Shown here in pieces: positions 9,268-18,180 of a stretch of 64,000 nt of DNA. The stretch covers positions 54,191-118,190 of the forward strand of contig NZ_JARRQY010000003.1 of the NCBI RefSeq assembly GCF_037381185.1, given 5' to 3'. The notes below the pieces were generated by a model. It ran no database searches. It was given only the letters and a program-made list of their open reading frames with translations, and was not told where the DNA came from. Numbering within the stretch: the first letter of the stretch is position 1; every line of letters begins with the position of its first letter. The stretch comes from Acidihalobacter_A sp037381185. GTDB lineage: Bacteria; Pseudomonadota; Gammaproteobacteria; DSM-5130; Acidihalobacteraceae. The translations under genes and the position numbers were made by a program.

Positions 9268-11364
9268 ATGGCGATGTTTCACAGTATCTATATCGCAGGA
9301 GCCGAGCCCCGCAGCGGCAAATCGCTCGTCGCGCTCGGCATGATGGAAATGCTCACCGCGAAGACGCCCAAGGTCGGATTCTTCCGACCGATCGTCGCCC
9401 AGGATCAGGCGCCTGATCCGCTGACCCATCTCATCGGTCAGCGTCACAACATCGGCCTACCGTCCGAGGCCCTGTATGGGGTCACGCAGGAACAGGCGGC
9501 CAGGATGATCGCGCACCATCAGTACGAGGAACTGCTGAAGGTGATTGTCGAAAAGTTCAAGGCGATCGAGCAGTCGCACGACATCGTGGTCTGTGTCGGT
9601 TCGGACTTTTCCGATGAGACTGCGCCGCTGGGCCTGGACTTCAACGTGGAGCTGGCCAACAACCTCGGTTGTTCGCTGCTGCCGGTGATCAGGGGGCACG
9701 GAGACAAGGCCTCCGATACGGTCGATGCGGTGATGCTGCTGGAGGAATACCTGGAAGGGCAGCATTGCGAACTGCTCGCCGCCTTCGTCAATCGTGTCGA
9801 TCCCGGGCGGGTCGACGAAGTCCGCGACAAGCTGGCGGAGGCTAGATTCCCCTGCTACGTGTTGCCCGAGCGCTCGATGCTGGGCAAGCCGACCGTCGGC
9901 GAGATCGCGCGGGATCTGAACTTCGAAACGTTTGCCGGCGACGAGGCGTTGCTGAACCATGTTGTCGAGGGATTCAAGATTGCGGCGATGCCGGTGGATG
10001 AATTCCTCTCACGTCTGGATGAAAGCGGCACACTGGTGATTACGCCGGGCAGCCGGCCGGATGTCGTGCTCGCGTCCCTCGCGTTTCATGCGGCGCTGGA
10101 CACGCCGACGATCTCGGGCCTGCTGCTGACCGGCGGCGACCGGCCGGCGGAGTCGGTGCTGCAGGTCGTCCGCGGGTTGCAGGTATCGCGCGTGCCCATC
10201 CTGCTTTCGCCTTGGGATACCTTCACCACCGCGATGAAGGTGACCGAGGTCAAGGGTAGCATTCTGCCCAGTGACGACGGCAAGATCGCCCTGGCGCTCG
10301 GGACTCTGGAATCGAACGTCGACGTGGCGGAACTTGCAGACTTGCTCACGCGCAAATCCGGCCACAGCCAGCGCAAGACGCCGCTGATGTTCGAGTACGA
10401 GCTGATCCAGCGCGCCAAGGCGCAGCGCAAACACATCGTGCTGCCGGAAGGCACCGACGAGCGTATTCTGCGTGCGGCCGAGATCATCAGCCTGCGCGAC
10501 GTGGTCGATTTGACGCTGCTCGGAAACGAGGAACGGGTGCGCCAGAAACAGCAGCAGCTCAGCCTACAGTTGCGCGGGGTGAACATCGTCGATCCGGAGC
10601 GATCGCCCTGGCTGCCCGAGTTCGCGCAAACCTATTATGAACTGCGCAAGCACAAGGGCATCACGCTGGAGATGGCGACCGACACCGTGCATGACATCAG
10701 CTATTTCGGCACGCTGATGGTGCACCACGGCTATGCCGACGGCATGGTGTCCGGAGCGGCGCATACCACCCAGCACACGATCCGGCCGGCCTTCGAGATC
10801 ATCAAGACCCGTCCGGGCACCACGCTGGTGTCCAGCGTGTTCTTCATGTGCCTGGAAGACCGGGTGCTGGTGTATGGCGACTGCGCCGTCAACCCGAATC
10901 CGAACTCGGAACAGCTTGCGGACATCGCCATCGCCGCGTCGGAGACGGCGCAGCGCTTCGGCGTGGAGCCGCTGACCGCGATGCTTTCCTATTCGACCGG
11001 TGAATCCGGCAAGGGTACCGACGTGGAATTGGTACGAGAGGCCGCGCGCATTGCCCGCGCGCAGCGTCCGGACCTCAAGATCGAGGGCCCGATACAGTAC
11101 GATGCCGCGGTCGACGCCTCGGTGGCCAAGTCCAAGCTGCCCGGCAGTGAAGTGGCCGGTCGGGCGACGGTGTTCATCTTCCCCGACCTGAACACCGGCA
11201 ACAACACCTACAAGGCCGTGCAGCGCTCCGCCAACGCGATCGCCATCGGTCCAGTGCTGCAGGGCTTGAACAAGCCGGTCAACGATCTGAGCAGAGGCTG
11301 CGAAGTGCCCGACATCGTCAACACCGTCGTGATTACGGCCATCCAGGCTCAAGCGCAGGAATGA
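9268..11364 (+). CDS. pta: Phosphate acetyltransferase, long (multi-domain) form
   Basis: A protein of about 698 residues that interconverts acetyl-CoA and acetyl phosphate. The N-terminal P-loop-like domain begins IYIAGAEPRSGKS, a DRTGG-type middle domain covers roughly residues 210-320 (LVITPGSRPDVVLAS), and the C-terminal PTA domain starts near 390 (KHIVLPEGTDERILRAA) and contains SYSTGESGKG and the end motif IATVQR-like KAVQRSANA. The length matches the E. coli-type enzyme. Start at ATG 9268, or at ATG 9274 (MFHSIYIAG), which lies 7 bases after AGGG. ackA follows after 4 bases, so the two form an operon. Confidence 0.93.
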   Translation: MAMFHSIYIAGAEPRSGKSLVALGMMEMLTAKTPKVGFFRPIVAQDQAPDPLTHLIGQRHNIGLPSEALYGVTQEQAARMIAHHQYEELLKVIVEKFKAIEQSHDIVVCVGSDFSDETAPLGLDFNVELANNLGCSLLPVIRGHGDKASDTVDAVMLLEEYLEGQHCELLAAFVNRVDPGRVDEVRDKLAEARFPCYVLPERSMLGKPTVGEIARDLNFETFAGDEALLNHVVEGFKIAAMPVDEFLSRLDESGTLVITPGSRPDVVLASLAFHAALDTPTISGLLLTGGDRPAESVLQVVRGLQVSRVPILLSPWDTFTTAMKVTEVKGSILPSDDGKIALALGTLESNVDVAELADLLTRKSGHSQRKTPLMFEYELIQRAKAQRKHIVLPEGTDERILRAAEIISLRDVVDLTLLGNEERVRQKQQQLSLQLRGVNIVDPERSPWLPEFAQTYYELRKHKGITLEMATDTVHDISYFGTLMVHHGYADGMVSGAAHTTQHTIRPAFEIIKTRPGTTLVSSVFFMCLEDRVLVYGDCAVNPNPNSEQLADIAIAASETAQRFGVEPLTAMLSYSTGESGKGTDVELVREAARIARAQRPDLKIEGPIQYDAAVDASVAKSKLPGSEVAGRATVFIFPDLNTGNNTYKAVQRSANAIAIGPVLQGLNKPVNDLSRGCEVPDIVNTVVITAIQAQAQE

Positions 11365-11368
11365 GCCG

Positions 11369-12562
11369 ATGAATATCCTGGTGCTGAACGCCGGTAGCTC
11401 CTCGCTCAAATACAAGCTGTTCGACATGGCGGACATGCGCGAGTTGGCCAAGGGTATGGTCGAACGCATCGGCGAGGCGGATGCCGGGATGACGCATAAG
11501 TGGCACCTGGATTCGCCCTGCCCGACGCAGAGCGAGGATACCTTGAACGTTCCCTCGCACCATGATGCGCTCGAGCGCATCATGCAGCATCTGGAGCAGT
11601 CCGGTGTGGTGCGCGATGCGTCGGAAATCGCGGGCATCGGCCACCGCGTGGTCCACGGCGGCGAACATTTCGACCGGCCGGTGCTGATCGACGACGAGGT
11701 CGTCGAGGTGATCATCCAGACCATCGCGCTGGCGCCGCTGCACAATCCGGCCAACCTGGAAGGGGTCGAAGTCGCGCGCAAGCGTTGGCCGGGGCTGCCG
11801 CAGGTCGCCGTGTTCGACACGGCTTTTCACCAGTCCATGCCGCCCGAGGCGTACCGCTACGCCGTACCGCGCGAGCTGTACGACGACTATCGGGTGCGGC
11901 GCTATGGCTTCCACGGCACCTCGCATTGTTTCGTCAGCAAGGCAGCGGCCCGCTGGCTGGGCAGGCCGCTGGAAGAACTCAACCTGATTTCGCTGCATCT
12001 GGGCAACGGATGCAGTGCGGCGGCGATCAGGGGCGGGGCCAGTGTCGATACCTCGATGGGGATGACTCCGCTGCAAGGCCTGATGATGGGTACCCGCTCC
12101 GGCGACATCGATCCGGCCCTGCCGTTCTTTCTGCAGCGCGAGGCGCAGATGGGGTCCGGCGAAGTCGAATACATGCTGAACCAGCGCAGCGGACTCAAGG
12201 GCATCTGTTCGCTGTCGGACATGCGGGAGGTCAATCAGAGCCCGGATGCGGATGCCCGGCTGGCGGAGAAGATGTTTGCCTACGCGATCAAGAAGTACAT
12301 CGGCGCCTATTACGCCGTGCTAGGTCGCGTCGACGCGCTGCTGTTCACCGGTGGCATCGGCGAACACGCGGCATTGATCCGTCGGCTGGTCTGCGAAGGA
12401 CTCGAGGGTCTTGGGTTGATCCTGGATCCCGCGGCGAATGCAGAGACCAGCGGCGAATGCAGATCGATATCGACCACCGCGTCGCCTGTTCGGATCCTGG
12501 TCGTGCCCACGGACGAAGAACTGGAAATCGCCATCAGTACTGCCGAACTGGTGCGAAGCTGA
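11369..12562 (+). CDS. ackA: Acetate kinase
   Basis: A 397-residue enzyme making ATP and acetate from acetyl phosphate, or the reverse. All ASKHA-fold landmarks are present: NAGSSSLKYKLF at the N-terminus, GIGHRVVHGGE, VFDTAFHQSMP, HLGNGCS, and the acetate kinase signature region DTSMGMTPLQGLMMGTRSGD, then FTGGIGEHAA. The length is normal. It starts 4 bases after pta, indicating translational coupling or at least a shared transcript. Together with pta it sets the acetyl phosphate pool, which drives non-enzymatic lysine acetylation. Confidence 0.95.
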   Translation: MNILVLNAGSSSLKYKLFDMADMRELAKGMVERIGEADAGMTHKWHLDSPCPTQSEDTLNVPSHHDALERIMQHLEQSGVVRDASEIAGIGHRVVHGGEHFDRPVLIDDEVVEVIIQTIALAPLHNPANLEGVEVARKRWPGLPQVAVFDTAFHQSMPPEAYRYAVPRELYDDYRVRRYGFHGTSHCFVSKAAARWLGRPLEELNLISLHLGNGCSAAAIRGGASVDTSMGMTPLQGLMMGTRSGDIDPALPFFLQREAQMGSGEVEYMLNQRSGLKGICSLSDMREVNQSPDADARLAEKMFAYAIKKYIGAYYAVLGRVDALLFTGGIGEHAALIRRLVCEGLEGLGLILDPAANAETSGECRSISTTASPVRILVVPTDEELEIAISTAELVRS

Positions 12563-12707
12563 CTGCGCGGCCGACTCAATCCATGCGCGGTAAACGCGTT
12601 ATGCTCTGATGAATTTCGGCGGGCCAATGCCGCGCCGGTCAATTCAATGTTTGAGTGAGCTGCGCACGCATTGCGCGCGTTGGCTGGAGCCGCTGGAAAA
12701 TCTCGCC

Positions 12708-13628
12708 ATGTCCATATTGTATTTTTTTCATCCCGCCTGCCGACTGCACGAAACCAGCCCAGGTCATCCGGAAAACGGTGCGCGGCTGGATGCCATCAAT
12801 GATCAATTGATCGCTTCGGGCGTCGATCCGTGGTTGATGTCCCGCGAGGCGCCGGCAGTGACCCGCGAACAGCTCGAGCGCGTTCACGCGACGGCCTATC
12901 TGGATGCCCTCGAAAATGCCGCGCCGGCGGAATCGATCTGCTATCTGGACCCGGATACAGTGATCGGGCCGCACAGCATTGAGGCCGCGAGGCATGCGGC
13001 TGGAGCGGTGGTTGCAGCCGTGGATGCGGTAATGACCGGTGATCCGCGCCGCGCGTTTTGCGCCGTTCGCCCCCCTGGCCATCATGCTACGCGTACGCGC
13101 GCCATGGGTTTCTGCCTGTACAACAACGTGGCTGTGGGCACGGCGCACGCGCTGGCCGAATATGGCCTGGAGCGCGTGGTTGTGGTGGACTTCGACGTCC
13201 ACCACGGCAATGGGACCGAGGATATTTTTCACGACGAAGCGCGGGTGTTCATGGCCTCTAGTTTTGAAAAGGACCTGTGGGTGGAGAGTTCGCCGCAGAA
13301 GGCGGGCGACAATATGCTGTGGCTGGAATTCGCGCCCGGCACGCAGAGTGCCGCGTACCGTGAGCGCTTCGAGAAGGAGCTTTTGCCGGCAGTGGACGCC
13401 TTCCGGCCGCAGTTGCTGATGATTTCGGCGGGGTTCGATGCGCACCACGACGATGAGATCTCGCACCTCTACCTGACGTCGGAGGACTACGGTTGGCTGA
13501 CGCAGAAGCTGACGGAGATCGCCGATCCTCATTGCGAGGGGCGGTTGGTGTCGGTGTTGGAAGGTGGGTATAACCTGGCGGCGTTGGGGCGCAGCGTGGC
13601 GGCGCATTTGAACGCGTTGTTGGATTGA
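12708..13628 (+). CDS. Histone deacetylase / acetoin utilisation (AcuC) family deacetylase
   Basis: A 306-residue zinc hydrolase of the arginase/deacetylase fold. The catalytic His pair is in RPPGHHA, the zinc ligands are in VVDFDVHHGNG (Asp, His) and SAGFDAH (Asp), and the catalytic Tyr is in LEGGYN. Family members deacetylate lysines, polyamines or acetoin-related substrates. It lies 145 bases after ackA in the same direction, near Pat, so a role in removing acetyl groups from proteins is plausible (inference). Acetylpolyamine hydrolase activity is the main alternative. The ATG at 12708 is chosen because homology starts at SILYFFHPACRLHETSPGHP; the frame is open upstream to 12609. Confidence 0.88.
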   Translation: MSILYFFHPACRLHETSPGHPENGARLDAINDQLIASGVDPWLMSREAPAVTREQLERVHATAYLDALENAAPAESICYLDPDTVIGPHSIEAARHAAGAVVAAVDAVMTGDPRRAFCAVRPPGHHATRTRAMGFCLYNNVAVGTAHALAEYGLERVVVVDFDVHHGNGTEDIFHDEARVFMASSFEKDLWVESSPQKAGDNMLWLEFAPGTQSAAYRERFEKELLPAVDAFRPQLLMISAGFDAHHDDEISHLYLTSEDYGWLTQKLTEIADPHCEGRLVSVLEGGYNLAALGRSVAAHLNALLD

Positions 13629-13730
13629 GGTTCGGTTTTTCGCTTTGTTTGTTTTGAAGTTGACGTGCTTGTTCGCCATAGGCGCCTGTTTCGGGCGCGA
13701 TTCAGAGGCTGGTGGTTCTGATCTGAATTG

Positions 13731-14250
13731 GTGACGCGCCCGAGCCGATTTCTTTGAATGCGCAAAGAAACCGGCGAAAGAAACGCACCCCCGAGATCGC
13801 TTGTCCCTGACGGGCAACCTCGCGAACGTACCCCTGAACGGGGCCCGCAGCCATTCGCTTCCCTGCGAAGGGCTGCTTGGCCGGCATCCCTGCCGGCCAT
13901 CCCCGCCCAGGCGCACGTTTGCGAGGCAAGCGATCAGGGGGGCCTAACGTCAAAACAGGGCGAGTCCGACAGTTAAGCGCCCTGAATAAGTCTGTTCAGG
14001 GCATTGGACGTTAGGGGTACGTTCTGTTTCGACGTTCGGGTCCCGTGTGGCCTTGTCTCGAGCGTGCGCCCCGGCGCGGGGTCGGGCGGCAGGACGCCGC
14101 CCGAGCTGGCTTTGCCTGGAAGGCAAGTGCCTGCGGTGCCCCGTGACGGGGTGTGCGCTCGAGGTTTGCCCGTCAGGGACAAGGCCTTTCGGGCGCCTTT
14201 CTTTCGCCTCTTTCTTTGGGCGTGCAAAGAAAGGGGCTCGGGCGCGTCAT
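13731..14250. repeat. Large imperfect inverted repeat between convergent genes
   Basis: About 520 bases without a gene, built as two facing arms. TGACGCGCCCGAGCC (13732-13746) is the exact complement of 14235-14249, and an 18-base block at 13800-13817 (CTTGTCCCTGACGGGCAA) pairs perfectly with 14166-14183. Both arms also carry TTTCTTTG/CAAAGAAA and GGCGAAAGAAA elements. The centre holds nested palindromes: CCTAACGTC (13941-13949) with 14005-14013, and GCCCTGAA (13977-13984) with 13993-14000 around an 8-base loop. It is most likely two inverted copies of an intergenic repeat family, and may stop convergent transcription. No transposase is present. Confidence 0.7.
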
Positions 14251-14400
14251 CTCAGCAGATAGATGCCTCTCACATCGAATCGCGCACGAAACAGACCACC
14301 ATCGCCAGCTAGTAAGTCGCCTCCCCTCACGCAAGAACACAACAGTCATCGCGAATTCGAGTCCGAAACGAACAAACAAAAGCTATAGATGCCCCGAGCC

Positions 14401-15357
14401 CTAGTGCACTTCCTGCGTCATCGCCTCCAACGCCTCCCGCTCGGCCTCGTGGCGGGCGGCACGCCGTCCGCGGTGCGAGGCCAGCAGGGCGTCTGCGGTG
14501 AATATGCCCAAGGCGATCCAGATCAGCACGAAGCCGATCCAGCGCAGCGGCGACATGGCCTCGTGCACCACCGCCACGGCGATGATGAACTGCATCGTCG
14601 GGGCGATGTACTGCAGCATGCCGAGCGTACTCAGCGGAAGCCGGCGTGCAGCGGCGGCGAAGCTGGCCAAAGGTACCGTGGTCGCCAGCCCGGTCGAGAT
14701 CAGCAACAGCGTGGATGTGAGGCCGTCGCTGGTGAAATGCGTCTGTCCCTTGCTGCCCAGCCAGAGCAGCACCAGAAGCGCGATCGGGGTCAGCAAGAGC
14801 GTTTCGATGGCCAGGCTTTGCACCGCCCCAGTGTGTCGCCCGGCGAATTTTTTCGCCAGACCGTAGAAACCGAAGCTGAAGGCCAGCAGCAGGGAGAGCC
14901 AGGGCGGGTGCCCGTAGGCGACGCCGATACAGATCACGGCGACCAGTGCCAGAGAAACGGCCACCCATTGTTGGACTCGCAGACGTTCGCGGAGGATTAT
15001 GACGGCGAGCAGCACGGTAATCAGCGGATTGATGAAGTAGCCCAGCGAGGCTTGCAGCACCTGGCCGTTGTTGGTGGCGTAGACGTAGCCGGTCCAGTTC
15101 AGGCTGATGAATACCGCGGCGATGACCAGATAGCCGAGCTGGCGCCGGTCGGCGAGGATGCGCCGCAGATCGCTCAGATGTCGCGTAACGGCCAGGATCA
15201 GCACGCACAGCGCGAGCGCCCAGATGATGCGGTTCGCGACGATTTCCACCGCCGAGGCGAACTCCATCTGCATGAAATACAGCGGAAACACACCCCACAG
15301 CGTATAGGCGGTCAGGCCGAACAGCAGGCCGCTGCGCGGGGTGCCGACGTTGGACAT
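14401..15357 (-). CDS. rarD: EamA-family permease RarD
   Basis: A 318-residue protein with about ten membrane segments in two EamA halves. The start SGLLFGLTAYTLWGVFPLYF, the loop EIVANRIIWALALC and the segment YIAPTMQFIIAVAVVHEAMS are typical of RarD, a drug/metabolite-superfamily carrier once noted for a chloramphenicol-sensitive phenotype; its true substrate is not firmly known. The start ATG is at 15357. It is the last of four minus-strand genes running down from nhaA. Confidence 0.88.
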   Translation of the reverse strand: MSNVGTPRSGLLFGLTAYTLWGVFPLYFMQMEFASAVEIVANRIIWALALCVLILAVTRHLSDLRRILADRRQLGYLVIAAVFISLNWTGYVYATNNGQVLQASLGYFINPLITVLLAVIILRERLRVQQWVAVSLALVAVICIGVAYGHPPWLSLLLAFSFGFYGLAKKFAGRHTGAVQSLAIETLLLTPIALLVLLWLGSKGQTHFTSDGLTSTLLLISTGLATTVPLASFAAAARRLPLSTLGMLQYIAPTMQFIIAVAVVHEAMSPLRWIGFVLIWIALGIFTADALLASHRGRRAARHEAEREALEAMTQEVH

Positions 15358-15494
15358 TCGGTTTTCCTCGGGAAAGCTGGGGTCGCGTCCCTGGCCGGAG
15401 CGGCGGTGGGAACATCGGGTGGAGAGCGCTCAGGATAGCCGAAGAGACAGCCTGCGTGGAGCTGCAGTGCGCCAGGCCGTCTTTCAGAACGGCG

Positions 15495-16076
15495 TTAGCG
15501 GATTTCCGGTGTTGCTTGGTGGTGGCCAGCCTGTTCGAGGCCGGATAACCAGCGTTCGGCCTGGCGCGGATGAGTGAACTCGATCCATTCCAGGTGCGGA
15601 TACGCGGCCGATTTGCGCAGCACGGTCAGTTCGCGGCGGCGGCGTTCGAATGTGGTCAAGACCCAGAGCAGTATCGAGTCCCTGGAGAGGAAGGTCTTGC
15701 GGAAGGTTTCGCGATTGCCGTGCCAGAGCGGTTCGTTCGACAAACAGCGCCGGATCGAGCGTTTCAGACTGCGCCAGAAAACGCGGGGTTTGCCGTAGTT
15801 GAGCCAGATCAGACGCTCGGCTTGCGGCCACAGGACCTCCCGGACGTGGCCGTAGTTGCCGTCCGCGATCCAGGCCGGGCCGGCCGTCGCTTCGCCGACG
15901 AGACGGGCGAACTCCTCCTGCGGTTTTGGTCGCCAGTGTTCGCTCCAGAACAGTTCGTCGAGTTCGATCCAGGTCGCTCCCGAAACGTCTGCGAGCCGGC
16001 GCGCGAAGGTGCTTTTGCCGGCACAGCTGGTGCCCACGACGAGGGTGCGCTTGGCGGAGGTTGGCGTCTTTTTCAT
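15495..16076 (-). CDS. P-loop NTPase, adenylate-kinase-like (FlaR/topology-modulation type)
   Basis: About 193 residues. Walker A appears as VVGTSCAGKSTFARRLA, followed by WIELDELFWSEHWRPK, WIADGNYGHVREVLW and IWLNYGKPRVFWRSLKRS, the pattern of the small 'adenylate kinase-like/topology modulation' P-loop proteins. The basic stretch RRSLKRSIRR-like after the third strand is characteristic. The substrate is unknown. The ATG at 16076 is preferred; an upstream TTG at 16103 is in frame but lacks a clear ribosome site. The gene lies between thioredoxin-like and rarD genes on the same strand. Confidence 0.72.
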   Translation of the reverse strand: MKKTPTSAKRTLVVGTSCAGKSTFARRLADVSGATWIELDELFWSEHWRPKPQEEFARLVGEATAGPAWIADGNYGHVREVLWPQAERLIWLNYGKPRVFWRSLKRSIRRCLSNEPLWHGNRETFRKTFLSRDSILLWVLTTFERRRRELTVLRKSAAYPHLEWIEFTHPRQAERWLSGLEQAGHHQATPEIR

Positions 16077-16142
16077 GGGAGGCTTGGCAGTGCGGCGAAA
16101 CAACAGCGACGGTTGTCGCCAAGACGTTCTTGCAGGGACGGC

Positions 16143-16177
16143 CTCCCTCCAGGCGCAGGCTCTGCGCCTGGAGGGAG
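16143..16177 (-). terminator. Sixteen-base perfect hairpin downstream of the thioredoxin-fold gene
   Basis: CTCCCTCCAGGCGCAG (16143-16158) pairs perfectly with 16162-16177 around a 3-base loop, starting 7 bases past the stop of the minus-strand thioredoxin-fold gene. No T run follows on the minus strand, so it may act as a pause, an RNA-stability element or a Rho-linked terminator between this gene and the next one downstream. Confidence 0.6.
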
Positions 16178-16184
16178 AGGGCGT

Positions 16185-16763
16185 TCAGCCGTAGTAGGCC
16201 GGTTCGTTGCCGGCTATCCACTTGATGTTGCAGCCCAGGCTGGGCACCTGCTCTGCCGGCGCGGCTCGACCGGCCAGCACGGCGTCGGTGGCGGCACGCA
16301 GGCTGTCGCCGGTGACCGGGATGTCGCTGCCCGGACGCGAGCCGTCGAACTGGCCGCGGTAGTAGAGCTTGTGGTCGGCGTCGAACAGGAACAGGTCGGG
16401 CGTGCAGGCGGCGCGGTAGGCCTTGGCCACCTTCTGCGACTCGTCCAGCAGATAGGGGAAAGGGAAACGGAAGCGGCGGGCATCGCCGCGCATGCCGTCG
16501 GGGCCGTCCTCGGGGTGACTGGCGATGTCGTTGGATTGGATGGCGGCGATGGCGAGCCCCTTGTCCATGTACGCGCGGGCATAGCGCGAGAACTCGTGGC
16601 GGATCAGCTGCACGTAGGGACAGTGCACGCAGATGAAGGCAACCAGCAGCGGCTTGCCGGCGAAATCGTCCAGCGAGACGCTGTCGCCGCTGACCACGTC
16701 CGTAAGGCAGAAGTCGGGGGCGGCAGTGCCCAGTTCGAGCATGGTGGATTCCGTGCGTGCCAT
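16185..16763 (-). CDS. Thioredoxin-fold (AhpC/TSA-like) protein
   Basis: A 192-residue single-domain protein: TAAPDFCLTDVVSGDSVSLD, then the redox stretch PLLVAFICVHCPYVQ with a CxxC motif, IQSNDIASHPEDGPDGM, and the C-terminal region with ACTPDLFLFDADHKLYYRG (cis-Pro loop). This is the common 'thioredoxin family protein' close to peroxiredoxins and PRXL2 proteins; a cytoplasmic disulfide or peroxide function is likely, with no signal peptide. The start at 16763 is fixed by AGGAGG 7 bases upstream. It lies 28 bases below nhaA and probably shares its transcript. Confidence 0.83.
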   Translation of the reverse strand: MARTESTMLELGTAAPDFCLTDVVSGDSVSLDDFAGKPLLVAFICVHCPYVQLIRHEFSRYARAYMDKGLAIAAIQSNDIASHPEDGPDGMRGDARRFRFPFPYLLDESQKVAKAYRAACTPDLFLFDADHKLYYRGQFDGSRPGSDIPVTGDSLRAATDAVLAGRAAPAEQVPSLGCNIKWIAGNEPAYYG

Positions 16764-16791
16764 TGTGCAGCCTCCTGTCGGTGTGATTGGG

Positions 16792-18165
16792 TTAAGAGGG
16801 TCTGGACGCGGGTGCAGGTACCGCCAGGCGCAGCCACAGATAGCCGCCCAGCCCGGCACCGAGCGAAGCGAGCAGGATACCCGACTTGGCGAACACGAGT
16901 GCCTGCTCCTGGCCAGCGAAGGCCAGTTCGGAAATGAAGATGGACATGGTGAAGCCGATGCCGGCCAGCAGCCCGACGCCGACGATGTGGCGGAAATCGG
17001 TACCCGCGGGCAGTTTGCCGACGCCGAGGCGCACCGCAAGCCAGGTGAACGCGAAGACGCCGATCAGCTTGCCGGCCACCAGGCCGGCGGCGACGCCGAG
17101 TGTGACCGGCGACTGCAGGGCCTGCCCGATCTCGTGCAGGCCCAACGGAATGCCGGCGTTGGCCAGCGCGAAGATGGGCATGATGAGCAGACCGACCGGA
17201 TGGTGCAGGCCGTGTTCCAGGCGCTGCAGCGGGGTGGCTGCGTTGCGCGCGTTGGTTTCGATCGCCGCGAGTATGGAGAACTGGGTCTGGTTGGCGAGGA
17301 TGTTGCCGTCCTCTCGGTGGCTTGAGTCGAAGCGCCGCATCAGGTTCTCGATGCTGCGCGAGAAGCGTGGCGGGTCGTATTCCGGGCGCGAGGGGATGGC
17401 CAGCGCCATGAGTACGCCGGCGATGGTGGCGTGGATGCCCGACTCGAGCATGGCCAGCCAGAGCAGGGTGCCGATGATGAAGTAGGGCAGTGGGTGGCGG
17501 ATGCCGCCGAGGTTGAGCACCACCATGAGTCCGAACAGACCGAACGAGATCGCGAGCATCGTCAGGTTGACGTCGCCGGTATAGAAAATGGCGATCACCG
17601 CCACCGCGCCGAGATCGTCGACGATGGCTAGGGCGACGAGAAAAGCCATGAGGCCGGGCGGGATACGCCGGCCCAGAATGACCAACGCGCTGACGGCAAA
17701 GGCGATGTCGGTGGCCATGGGGATGCCCCAACCGCTGGCGGCGGGGCCGGCCGGCGTCAGCGCCGTGTAGATGAGAGCCGGCACGACCATGCCGCCCACC
17801 GCGGCGATTGCGGGCATCGCCGCCTGGCGCAGATCTGAAAGTTCGCCGACCAGCAGCTCGCGTTTGATCTCCAGGCCGACGAGGAAGAAAAACAGGGTCA
17901 TCAGACCATCGTTGACCCAGTGGTGCAGGCTCAGACTGAGCGCCCAGGTGCCGATGTGGAAACCGATCTTCATGTGCAGCAGATGCCGGTAGGCATCGCC
18001 CAGCGGCGAGTTGGCGACGACCAGGGCGATGACGGCGGCACTCAGCAGCAGGATGCCGCCGGTGGTCTGGTTGTGGATGAACTCTTCGAATGGCGTGAGG
18101 ACGCGGTCGAAGGTGCGCTCCCAGGGTCTCAATACGCGTCCGTCGGAGGTTCTGTCTGTCGCCAT
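16792..18165 (-). CDS. nhaA: Na+/H+ antiporter NhaA
   Basis: A 457-residue membrane antiporter that exchanges internal Na+ for protons, active at alkaline pH in the known family members. The ion-binding Asp pair is present in ALAIVDDLGAVAV, and family segments LFFFLVGLEIKRELLVGEL, PMATDIAFAV and LLAGIGFTMSIFIS are intact. The N-terminal polar extension of about 30 residues is typical of many proteobacterial NhaA proteins. The start ATG at 18165 leaves a 364-base divergent gap to the receiver gene, most of which is filled by a MITE-like repeat. Confidence 0.93.
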   Translation of the reverse strand: MATDRTSDGRVLRPWERTFDRVLTPFEEFIHNQTTGGILLLSAAVIALVVANSPLGDAYRHLLHMKIGFHIGTWALSLSLHHWVNDGLMTLFFFLVGLEIKRELLVGELSDLRQAAMPAIAAVGGMVVPALIYTALTPAGPAASGWGIPMATDIAFAVSALVILGRRIPPGLMAFLVALAIVDDLGAVAVIAIFYTGDVNLTMLAISFGLFGLMVVLNLGGIRHPLPYFIIGTLLWLAMLESGIHATIAGVLMALAIPSRPEYDPPRFSRSIENLMRRFDSSHREDGNILANQTQFSILAAIETNARNAATPLQRLEHGLHHPVGLLIMPIFALANAGIPLGLHEIGQALQSPVTLGVAAGLVAGKLIGVFAFTWLAVRLGVGKLPAGTDFRHIVGVGLLAGIGFTMSIFISELAFAGQEQALVFAKSGILLASLGAGLGGYLWLRLAVPAPASRPS

Positions 18166-18180
18166 GTGTCTGTGGTCCTT

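Noticed and set aside
13731..14250. Short open frames inside the inverted repeat
   Set aside because: They are translations of repeat DNA in several frames, without ribosome sites or domain matches.
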